6,130 nt of DNA from an uncultured Pseudomonadota bacterium (GCA_903832105.1 CAILAO010000867.1:1-6130), one strand, 5' to 3'; positions 1 through 5,209 are shown, counted from the stretch's first letter. Made by a program: numbers and translations. Notes: a model not told the origin generated them from the letters alone.

Positions 1-56
1 ACTTCTGAGTTCGGGATGGGATCAGGTGGGACACCTTCAGCATAGCCACCAAGCCA
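1..56 (-). rRNA. rrf: 5S ribosomal RNA, 5' half (cut by window edge)
   Basis: Read on the minus strand, this is the 5' part of 5S rRNA: helix I and II sequence near GGTGGCTATG, then the conserved segment CCCGAACTCAGAAGT of helix III and loop C. The 3' half lies outside the window. The 5' end is placed near 56 by alignment with E. coli 5S and may be off by a few bases. It follows 23S in the same orientation, as in a standard rRNA operon. Confidence 0.93.
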
Positions 57-69
57 ATGCTTTTGTTCA

Positions 70-102
70 CCCGCTTAAGTTTGCAACGCAAATTTTGGCG
101 GG
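70..102. repeat. Palindromic hairpin element, copy A
   Basis: This is an imperfect palindrome whose plus strand starts CCCGCTTAAG and ends TTTTGGCGGG, with inner stem TTTGC/GCAAA. It is one of three copies in the window (others at 453-485 and 3730-3764). It lies in the opposite orientation to the other two, between the spacer ORF and 5S. The inner stem differs from the other copies but remains paired. It has no uridine tract after the stem, so it does not look like a simple terminator. Confidence 0.75.
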
Positions 103-130
103 TTTCTTGTTTTGGTAATATCCTGTGAAG

Positions 131-162
131 AGGCGAGCACGCGGTGATGATTGCGCTCGCCT
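131..162 (-). other. Stem-loop at the end of the spacer ORF
   Basis: The arms AGGCGAGC (131-138) and GCTCGCCT (155-162) form an eight-pair stem with a loop of about 16 nt. It overlaps the stop codon of the spacer ORF. No uridine tract follows on the minus strand, so it is not a classical intrinsic terminator. That is sensible if 5S is transcribed through from 23S. A role in RNA stability or processing is possible. Confidence 0.45.
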
Positions 163-374
163 TAATTGGAATCCTTTTTCCTTCCTACAAAAATCGTGTC
201 CATGTCCATTTCCGCTCTTATCGGATTGAAGTTTTCGTGAAGCATCAGTTTGATTTGATGCTCAAGAACTTCTTCCAGATAAGAGTAGCTGGGGTCTGTA
301 ATGGAAATGGTGATGTTGCAGAGAGGTTTTGTTTTCTTGCTTTTCCCGTCTTTTACAAACAGCTCCATTTTCAT
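162..374 (-). CDS. Hypothetical small protein (70 aa) in the 23S-5S spacer
   Basis: I do not recognise this protein. The start at 374 is chosen because a strong Shine-Dalgarno sequence (GGAGGAG) lies about 8 nt upstream; an in-frame ATG ten codons earlier has no such signal. The 70 residues begin MKMELFVKDGKSKKTKPL and look soluble: a basic N-terminal stretch, a beta-prone middle (ITISIT), then a probable helix (YSYLEEVLEHQIKLML) and a short acidic-basic tail. There is no signal peptide or membrane segment. It is transcribed in the same direction as the rRNA and possibly from its own promoter. The Shine-Dalgarno sequence lies inside a 23-nt inverted repeat, so translation may be blocked when the repeat pairs. 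Coding status rests on the ribosome binding site and the uninterrupted frame, so it is moderately supported. Confidence 0.55.
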   Translation of the reverse strand: MKMELFVKDGKSKKTKPLCNITISITDPSYSYLEEVLEHQIKLMLHENFNPIRAEMDMDTIFVGRKKDSN

Positions 375-408
375 GGCCCACTCCTCCTCACAGGATATTA
401 CCAAATAT

Positions 409-436
409 ATATTAGTTAGGGTACAAACATTTACAA
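409..436 (-). promoter_or_regulatory. Possible sigma-70-type promoter for the spacer ORF
   Basis: On the minus strand, TTGTAA (436-431) is followed after 16 nt by TAATAT (414-409), reasonable -35 and -10 hexamers. Transcription would begin near 402, about 28 nt before the ORF start and at the edge of the inverted repeat arm. The region is AT-rich, so the match may be chance. Confidence 0.3.
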
Positions 437-452
437 ATCACATTCATTAACC

Positions 453-485
453 GCGCCAAAATTTTCTAAAGAAAACTTAGGCGGG
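453..485. repeat. Palindromic hairpin element, copy B
   Basis: On the minus strand it starts CCCGCCTAAG and ends TTTTGGCG, with inner stem TTTTC/GAAAA. It lies 20-50 nt after the 23S 3' end, at the upstream edge of the spacer. Outer pairs CGCC/GGCG, one G-U pair and one U-U mismatch are placed as in the other copies. It is in the same orientation as copy C within intron L1917. Confidence 0.75.
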
Positions 486-504
486 CAAGGAAAACTCAAT
501 CAAA

Positions 505-734
505 CGATTACTCAAAATTATGACTGTTTAGTAGCTCTCGGCTGAGCACGTCACCGTGCGTACACCTGAGCCCTATCAACCTCGTAATCTACAAGGAGTC
601 TAAGAAGTCTCATCTTGGAGCCTGCTTCGCGCTTATATGCTTTCAGCGCTTATCAGAACCGAACATAGCTACCCAGCGCTGCTCTTGGCAGAACAGCTGG
701 CAGACCAGAGGTTCGTTCATCCCGGTCCTCTCGT
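505..734 (-). rRNA. rrl: 23S exon 5 (domain VI, from A2657 to the 3' end)
   Basis: It starts ACGAGAGGACCGGGAUG, the 3' part of the sarcin-ricin loop including the GAGA tetraloop, and runs through GCUGAAAGCAU and GUUGAUAGG to the 3' end. The last bases are A/U-rich and less like E. coli. Confidence 0.93.
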
Positions 735-1498
735 CACATTTTCATTCCCATGTCACCATGGGTGCAGACTATATCTTTTCCCTCCACCGACTGGCGGATT
801 GGGAATCGGCATCTTATGGAAGCTGAAAAGCCCTCCATCCGTCCTCCACTCATGAAGAGCTCGGGAACAAGTCGTTACGGGGTCAAACCCAACAATGAAT
901 ACAATTCTTTTTTTGTTTTCTTACGTTTTGAAACGTAGTTATGCTCCTGAATTTTCAAGATATAACCGACCAATTGCTTGAGCGATTTTGTATCTTGAGT
1001 TTTGGTTAAAATATCTGTGGCGTGATACATGGCTTTAGCCTGTTCATTTTTAAATTTGATGAACGGCATCAGCTTCTTCAGAATATCCCGAACCTGTTTG
1101 AATCCGTTGATTCGCAGTTCGGACATTCCATCATTACGCTTCGATAGATAACCAATCCCGAGCACTTTGCGTATCCAGGACAACGGCAACTCATGACGAC
1201 TGTCTTGATAAAAACAGATCGTGGCCATGAACCGCCATTTCTTTTTTCCGTCGCGACGTTTTTTCAATTGGAGCATTAAGCTCCCGTCGCCATCGAGAAA
1301 TCCTGCGATATACGCTAAATCATTGTCAGATCGACTTCCCACGGTATTGTCTTAGATTATTTTCTGGTCCTCAAGTAAATTGTACTCGAATTGCTGGACC
1401 ACAGCAACTAAAGTTATCAACGAACCCGAATACCTAAGATTCCACCGTTATTAGCCGAATTGTCATCACGAATTACTTCGTGAAGTAGCAATTACTTT
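735..1498 (-). ncRNA. Group I intron L2656 in the sarcin-ricin loop
   Basis: The exons CCUAGU and ACGAGAGG join to restore the universal sarcin-ricin loop, which places the intron after U2656 (E. coli numbering). The intron begins AAAGUAAU and ends in G. P1 is exon UAGU paired with internal GCUA, with the U-G pair at the splice site. Core elements visible on the minus strand are: P4 from ACGGUGG and the downstream strand ACCGU; P3 as UUCGG with CCGAG; the P7 3' strand in GAUAUAGUC; and a P9 hairpin CCCAUG-GUGA-CAUGGG just before the 3' splice site. P7 pairing is clear for four bases and weaker beyond. Its LAGLIDADG reading frame lies in the P6 extension, from the P4/P6 strand to the strand before P7. 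The core resembles that of L2593 (shared CGGUGGAAUC), suggesting common ancestry. Confidence 0.88.
875..1342 (-). CDS. LAGLIDADG homing endonuclease, I-CreI-like, in intron L2656
   Basis: This is a single-motif LAGLIDADG protein of 155 aa, expected to act as a homodimer that cuts intronless 23S alleles at the insertion site. The motif IAGFLDGDG is at residues 12-20; D19 corresponds to the metal-binding aspartate. The following segment has the I-CreI order: a basic beta strand region (about 23-48), LGIGYLSKR (61-69), then FKQVRDILKKLMPFIKFKNE (81-100). The last of these resembles the I-CreI segment around LQPFLKLKQKQA. Family length is about 150-165 aa, so it appears complete. The start is GTG at 1342; an in-frame stop lies four codons upstream and no ATG fits. 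No Shine-Dalgarno sequence is apparent. The GTG lies in the conserved P4/P6 strand and the TAA stop just before P7, so the ORF fills P6 exactly. Maturase activity cannot be judged from sequence. Confidence 0.9.
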   Translation of the reverse strand: MGSRSDNDLAYIAGFLDGDGSLMLQLKKRRDGKKKWRFMATICFYQDSRHELPLSWIRKVLGIGYLSKRNDGMSELRINGFKQVRDILKKLMPFIKFKNEQAKAMYHATDILTKTQDTKSLKQLVGYILKIQEHNYVSKRKKTKKELYSLLGLTP

Positions 1499-1560
1499 AC
1501 TAGGGACAACCCTCCTCAAACTTCAACGCCCGCACCAGATATGGACCAACCTGTCTCACG
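1499..1560 (-). rRNA. rrl: 23S exon 4 (C2594 to U2656), 62 nt
   Basis: This short exon starts CGUGAGACAGG, which includes A2602, and ends CCUAGU. It lies between two introns, so it must be spliced on both sides. The length is one base less than in E. coli. Confidence 0.92.
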
Positions 1561-2035
1561 CATATGATTCAACTATTACTAGTTGTATGGACTGTAACTT
1601 CATCCGCTTGGGATGGTTAACATTCAGTCTCTACGGGTGTTTAGTAGTTTCGAAAAGGACTCGGCTGTACCAACCAGAGTTGGATTACAGCCGAGGGAAG
1701 GCTGAGGTGTCTAATCTCAGAGCAAAGCGTTATCATCGCATTTCACCGCTCCAACGCCCCACTGCTCCTTCCTTTTCGAAACTACCAAACTTCCCTCGGT
1801 ATGGTCCTAATAATACAGGTCTGTCTTTCCCGATTTTCGTCGAGATCTCGCAACAGCGAGAACTAGGATTCCACCGAAATAAGTTAACTATGTATCTACA
1901 TATTGCTATGCAGTACCGCCGTGTAATTGATGTCTTCTGCCTCGGGATTCAAACGGTTCAAAAACCGAATAATCCATTTTATCTCGCCGTAGCTCGTCAG
2001 AGCGCAGGCGGATTCTGTTTCAATTCCGTTGCTGA
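1561..2035 (-). ncRNA. Group I intron L2593, without ORF
   Basis: Exons AAACCGU and CGUGAGACAGG join after U2593, the insertion site of the Chlamydomonas chloroplast intron that encodes I-CreI. The 475-nt intron ends in G. A likely internal guide, GCGGU, pairs with exon ACCGU, with U-G at the splice site. It is followed by P2, CUGCAUA-GCAA-UAUGUAG, with a GNRA loop. P3 is GUUAAC with GUUAAC; P4 is UCGGU with ACCGA; P7 is GACUG with CAGUC; P8 is AUCC/GGAU. If this guide is right, about 95 nt of structured RNA fills the P1 loop. P6 is extended by a perfect 16-bp stem with further hairpins. There is no credible reading frame on the transcribed strand. All core helices are present, so it is probably active. 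Confidence 0.87.
1644..1785 (-). other. Extended P6 stem of intron L2593
   Basis: The arms 1644-1659 (GTAGTTTCGAAAAGGA) and 1770-1785 are perfectly complementary over 16 pairs. Between them lie a long hairpin with outer stem CTCGGCTGT/ACAGCCGAG (about 1660-1694) and another with CTGAG/CTCAG arms (about 1701-1720). In this place the neighbouring intron L2656 carries its endonuclease gene. The arm core TTTCGAAAAGGA also forms the stem that carries the tRNA insertion at helix 45. Confidence 0.82.
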
Positions 2036-2368
2036 ACGGTTTGAACCCAGCTCGCGTACCCTTTTAATTGGCGAACAGCCAAACCCTTGGGGCCTTCTTC
2101 AGTCCCAGGATAGGGCGAGCCGACATCGAGGTGCCGAACACTGCCGTCGCTGTGAACGCTCGGGCAGTACTAGCCTGTTATCCCCGGAGTAGCTTTTATT
2201 TGTTGATCTTCGCCCCTCCTACGAGGTAGCGTCGGTTCACTAAGTTCTGCTTTCGCATCTGCGCGACACATCCGTCTTGCAGTTAAGCTGGCTTTTGCCT
2301 TTACGCTATCGTTCCGATGTCCATCCGGAACTAGCCAACCTTGATAAACGCCTCCATTACTCTTTAGG
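2036..2368 (-). rRNA. rrl: 23S exon 3 (C2263 to U2593; peptidyl transferase region)
   Basis: It is 333 nt against 331 in E. coli and starts CCUAAAGAGUAAUGGAGG. It contains CUCCGGGGAUAACAGGC (A2451 region), CACCUCGAUGUCGGCUC and GGCUGUUCGCC (A loop region), and ends GGGUUCAAACCGU. It shows no insertions. Confidence 0.95.
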
Positions 2369-3020
2369 CAATTATGTTTCCTAACTTTCCAAGTTTATAC
2401 AGCATTGATGACAATATATGTGGCCGAATAATATCTACAAATTTAGCTACCGTATTACTCGTTGTTATTAGCTGATAGATCTCAATACTTTTTCTGCTTT
2501 GCTTTCGCAGTTTCATTTCTATTCCATATTTATCCTTAAAGATAATAACTAATCTTTTAAGATCAGGGACAGAAAAACTTTGCGTATTGATTATCAACGC
2601 TCGATGACGATTTGATTTTATTGAACCGTCATCCATATACCAGACTGCCATTGCTGTCGGTGAAAGCCATTTATGAATCGCTTTGGGAAGAACTTTTTTC
2701 TTGTTTTGATAGAACTGCTGGGCATAGAAGCGAAATGCTCCGTGGCTCAACGTTGAGAACACACATTTGTTATATGGCACTCCCAAAACTACCTGTGTTC
2801 TTTCTCGAGGTGGCGTTGTAACCCACTCTCTGAAAATTTGATACAACCAATCTACATATTCTTTCTGTAGAGATGAGTGTTCAATCTTCAGACGATAGGT
2901 TCGCCCACCGTTTTGCGTTTCTAAATGACCGTCTCCCAAGAGAACTCCGATAAGCACTTCTTTTTGAAGATCGCTTAATTTCAAAGTTTTCTTATAACTT
3001 TCAATGATATTTGATCTCAT
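2364..3020 (-). CDS. LAGLIDADG homing endonuclease with two motifs, in intron L2262
   Basis: This is a monomeric-type LAGLIDADG protein of 218 aa, resembling the LAGLIDADG_2 family. Motif one is LIGVLLGDG (residues 23-31, D30). Motif two is AMAVWYMDDG (residues 123-132, D131). Each is followed by a beta-rich DNA-binding segment, and both acidic catalytic positions are present. HSSLQKEYVDWLYQIF and NTQSFSVPDLKRL are typical of the family. The ATG at 3020 lies shortly after the P9 helices of the ribozyme, with no clear Shine-Dalgarno sequence. The frame ends in the downstream exon: the last codon, GCC, uses the terminal intron G plus exon CC, and TAA is 23S sequence. Full-length protein can therefore come only from unspliced RNA, or from RNA cleaved beyond the splice site. 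Length and motif spacing suggest an intact enzyme. Confidence 0.9.
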   Translation of the reverse strand: MRSNIIESYKKTLKLSDLQKEVLIGVLLGDGHLETQNGGRTYRLKIEHSSLQKEYVDWLYQIFREWVTTPPRERTQVVLGVPYNKCVFSTLSHGAFRFYAQQFYQNKKKVLPKAIHKWLSPTAMAVWYMDDGSIKSNRHRALIINTQSFSVPDLKRLVIIFKDKYGIEMKLRKQSRKSIEIYQLITTSNTVAKFVDIIRPHILSSMLYKLGKLGNIIA

Positions 3021-3293
3021 TGTTGTTTAGGTGACTCATGTGAGTCCTTATGGTCGCCCATAAGTTCAGACTATATCATTCTCCTTATTTCATTAAGGAG
3101 ACTCAGCGTATAGTCGTTGAGGGGTCAATTACGACTTCCCTGCTGGTTGACTGCGTTTAAAGATTTTTACCCTTTCGACAAAGGTACTTTAAACTCTGCA
3201 TCCATTAAAGGAACAGTTGTTCCAGCATACAGCTGAATTTGCGTCCCGCATTGCTGCGGGACCGCCCCACGCGGTAAGTAATAAACCGCCTTA
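2369..3293 (-). ncRNA. Group I intron L2262 in helix 81
   Basis: The exons end ...GGGGCACUUGCCU and restart CCUAAAGAG, placing the 925-nt intron after U2262, next to the P loop. It ends in G. The core is clear: P3 UUCAGC with GCUGAG; P4 GCUGG with CCAGC; P7 GACUAUA with UAUAGUC (seven pairs); P8 UCUCCUUA/UAAGGAGA; P9 CUUAUGGGCGACCAUAAG. A further small hairpin (GACUC-ACAU-GAGUC, 3046-3033) precedes the ORF. The endonuclease gene therefore lies after the catalytic core, between P9 and the 3' splice site. P7 to P9 closely resemble intron L1917, so these two are probably of one lineage. Confidence 0.9.
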
Positions 3294-3714
3294 AGGCAAG
3301 TGCCCCACTTAAACTGCCCGCCAGGCACTGTCTCGATAACACCCTAAAAAGGTGTAACAACAAAAAACTAAAATCTCTCCTCTTCCAGGAGCTCACTTTA
3401 GCTTTTGGTTGCGCCCTTTTGGGGTGCTACCGGTTAGAGCTACAAATCGTTAAAATGGGTGTTTCATTGTCGGATCCATCGTGCCCGAGAGCACAACTTC
3501 AAATCCTGCCCACTACGCTACGTATAACAACTCGTAGACCAATACCAAGCTGCAGTGAAGCTTCCGGGGTCTTTCCGTCTAGGTGCGGGTAGTCGGCATC
3601 TTTACCGACATTGCATTTTCACCGAGCTATTGGCTGAGACAGTCCCCCAGTCGTTCCGCTATTCATGCGCGTGGGAACTTACCCCACAAGGTACTTCGCT
3701 ACTTTTAGACAGTT
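3294..3714 (-). rRNA. rrl: 23S exon 2 (A1918 to U2262; L1 stalk and P loop)
   Basis: It begins AACUGUCUAAAAGUAGCG, the helix 69-71 region, which has several changes from the usual AACGGUCCUAAGGUAGCG. It continues with GGGUAAGUUCCCACG, the L1 stalk at normal size, and the P-loop GGGGC. It is about 76 nt longer than in E. coli, almost all of it in the helix 79 region. Confidence 0.93.
3336..3430 (-). other. Expanded helix 79 region of 23S
   Basis: Where E. coli has one short hairpin, three are seen: ACACC/GGTGT (3339-3355), a long AT-rich stem with CTCCT/AGGAG at its tip (3361-3407), and GCGCCC/GGGGTGC (3411-3427). The flanks align normally with E. coli. It has no group I core and no ORF, so it is an rRNA expansion rather than an intron. 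Confidence 0.65.
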
Positions 3715-3729
3715 CGTTCTTTTTATTAC

Positions 3730-3764
3730 CTCGCCAAAATTTTACAAAGTAAAACTTAGGCGGG
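3730..3764. repeat. Palindromic hairpin element, copy C, inside intron L1917
   Basis: On the minus strand it starts CCCGCCTAAG and ends TTTTGGCG, with inner stem TTTTAC/GTAAAA. It lies 15-50 nt from the 3' splice site, directly after P9, in the same orientation as copy B. This peripheral place would tolerate insertion without harming the ribozyme. Confidence 0.8.
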
Positions 3765-3791
3765 AGCCTCATGGTCGCCCATGAGATCGGA

Positions 3792-4349
3792 CTATATCTT
3801 TACCGATATTTCTATCGGCGTCTGACGTATAGTCTCTGAGGATTCTTGAGATTTACGATAATCAAGAACAGAATATTTTCGTGTTCTGCCCTTGCCTTCA
3901 TTGATTGTCTCGCGAAGTTTGATAACTTCTTCGAGGCCGTCTTTCGTGAAATGCCCGTCTTTCCCGATAATTTCTACAATCTGTTTAAAGATAGTGAAAT
4001 TCTTTTTCTTTAATCTGGAGAGAAACGGATATCGCTCGAAGAATGGAATGACTATTTCTTTCAACGATTTGAAATCATTGACCGAATAGTTCCAAACTCC
4101 GTCTTTTCTTTGTTCAAGTCGTCCGACTCCGAAGTAGTTTTGTATCAGTTTTAGGACTGTTGGATCTTTTTGAGCCACATTGAAGGTCAAATAAATCTTC
4201 CAGCCAAACCGATACTCTTTTCTTGGAATCAGGGCAACATTGAAACTTCCCTCGCCATCCACAAACCCACTAAAATAGTGAGCTGTTGAGGCGGGGATTT
4301 TCTCAAGTCTTTCCTGCTGATTGTCTGCACGAGAAGCATTTTTACGCAT
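3792..4349 (-). CDS. LAGLIDADG homing endonuclease, single motif, in intron L1917
   Basis: This is a 185-aa single-motif protein, probably homodimeric. The motif YFSGFVDGEG is at residues 25-34, with E33 in the catalytic acidic position. NYFGVGRLEQRKDGVWNYSV (71-90) and FKSLKEIVIPFFERYPFL (93-110) follow the I-CreI-type fold order. The last 20 residues (SSETIRQTPIEISVKI) are encoded by the P7, P3 and P8 strands of the intron, and the TAG stop is in the second P7 strand. Residues around 8-15 come from the second P4 strand. The protein frame and the ribozyme core therefore constrain each other. The start at 4349 overlaps an 18-bp palindrome and has no Shine-Dalgarno sequence. The reading frame is intact. 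Confidence 0.9.
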   Translation of the reverse strand: MRKNASRADNQQERLEKIPASTAHYFSGFVDGEGSFNVALIPRKEYRFGWKIYLTFNVAQKDPTVLKLIQNYFGVGRLEQRKDGVWNYSVNDFKSLKEIVIPFFERYPFLSRLKKKNFTIFKQIVEIIGKDGHFTKDGLEEVIKLRETINEGKGRTRKYSVLDYRKSQESSETIRQTPIEISVKI

Positions 4350-4365
4350 AGTATAATTATACTAT
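4348..4365. repeat. 18-bp perfect palindrome at the endonuclease start codon
   Basis: ATAGTATAATTATACTAT is its own reverse complement and covers the first two bases of the ATG of the L1917 endonuclease. In RNA it would fold and hide the start codon; as DNA it could bind a dimeric protein. It lies in the P5 region of the intron, so it may simply be a peripheral ribozyme hairpin. Confidence 0.6.
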
Positions 4366-5179
4366 TTTGTAGCCCTCGATACTACAGAGTTTCCAGCAAA
4401 TAGTCAGATTTTATAACTACAACTGATTTATAGTTACTGCCGTCGTTCACCGGCGCTTCGGGCGTTGGCAGTGCACCTTGCGGCACACCACCTCCACCGT
4501 TAACGTTCCGGCACCGGACAAGCGTCACCCCGTATACATCGCCTTGCGGCTTAGCACGGAGTTGTGTTTTTGATAAACAGTCGCCAGGGGTTCTTTCGCT
4601 GCGGCCTCTCTTGCGAGAGGCAGGCCTTATACCGAAGGTACGGCCGCTTTTTTGCCGAGTTCCTTAGCCAATAATCACTCGTTCGCCTTAGTACACTGAT
4701 ACTAGTCCACCTGTGTCGGTTTTGCGGTACGTTTCCAGTGCTGATAATCTTAGAAGTTTTTCTTGGAAGCGTGCTCGGTTGAATTTCGTCTTGCGACAAT
4801 TTGTACGACGCTTGGATCTGCCTTGCGGCCGGGCGTGGATTTTCCTGCGCCCCATCCTCACGCTATACCCGTTAAATCCGATGATACGGTCAACCTACAA
4901 CTCTCCGTCACTCCTTCGATCAACACTGGAGGGCCAGAATATTAACTGGCTGTCCATTATGATCGGTGGCCCGAAAGCCACCTTACACTTAGGCACGCCT
5001 AACCCTCCGATGATTGTCATCGCGGAGGAAACCTTGGACTTACGGCGGTAATGGTTTTCACATCACATGCGGTTACTCATCCCAACATTCTCCCTTCTCA
5101 ACGCTCCAGCATACCTCGCGGTACACCTTCACAGCAGTTGAGAATGCTCCCCTACCGCTCGGTGATTTCGAAAAGGATC

Positions 5180-5209
5180 GGAACCGTCTCGCTAGAAGCG
5201 GACGGTTCC
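5180..5209 (-). other. Hairpin in the 3' trailer of the embedded tRNA
   Basis: The stem has nine perfect pairs, GGAACCGUC with GACGGUUCC, then one bulged A and four more pairs, CGCU/AGCG. It lies between the tRNA CCA end and the closing stem of the insertion. No uridine tract follows, so it is not a terminator. It could stop a trimming nuclease or serve as a processing signal. Confidence 0.7.

Larger units (their letters stand above)
111..405. repeat. 23-nt inverted repeat enclosing the spacer ORF
   Basis: Positions 111-133 begin TTTGGTAATATCCTGTGA, and positions 383-405 are the reverse complement of the same 23-mer with a single difference (A versus G near the inner end). In the pre-rRNA the two arms could form a helix of about 23 pairs enclosing the whole small ORF. 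The right arm contains that ORF's Shine-Dalgarno sequence. It could be an RNase III processing stem, the terminal repeats of a small mobile element, or both. No target-site duplication is evident outside the arms. Confidence 0.8.
3715..4429 (-). ncRNA. Group I intron L1917 in the helix 69 loop
   Basis: Exons GUAACUAU and AACUGUC join after position 1917 (a pseudouridine in E. coli); Coxiella burnetii has a group I intron at this site. P1 is an eight-pair helix of exon GUAACUAU with internal GUAGUUAU, with U-G at the splice site. P3 is UCUGAC with GUCAGA, P4 GCUG with CAGC, P7 GACUAUA with UAUAGUC, P8 CCGAUA/UAUCGG and P9 CUCAUGGGCGACCAUGAG. The intron ends in G. The endonuclease ORF starts in the P5 region and runs through P6, P7, P3 and P8. 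A copy of the palindromic repeat sits between P9 and the 3' splice site. Confidence 0.92.

Noticed and set aside
70..102. Rho-independent terminator before 5S
   Set aside because: No uridine tract follows the stem on either strand, and the same hairpin recurs inside an intron, so it is better described as a repeat.
144..419. 91-aa plus-strand frame in the spacer
   Set aside because: It is the antisense shadow of the minus-strand 70-codon ORF, which has the better Shine-Dalgarno sequence. The plus-strand inverted repeat copy gives a weaker signal.
1989..2003. tRNA-like D arm (TAGCTCGTCAGAGC) on the plus strand
   Set aside because: No acceptor, anticodon or T arm follows. On the transcribed strand it is a small hairpin in the L2593 intron.
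1587..2192. 201-aa plus-strand reading frame
   Set aside because: It is antisense to intron L2593 and the conserved 23S exon 3, and its protein has no recognisable domain. The rRNA exon sequence explains the openness of the frame.
3205..3396. 63-aa minus-strand frame
   Set aside because: It spans the 5' splice site of intron L2262, the P-loop exon and part of helix 79, with no protein motif.
4551..5051. Several frames of 60-112 aa on both strands within exon 1
   Set aside because: The DNA aligns with 23S domains II to IV throughout, so these are chance frames in rRNA.
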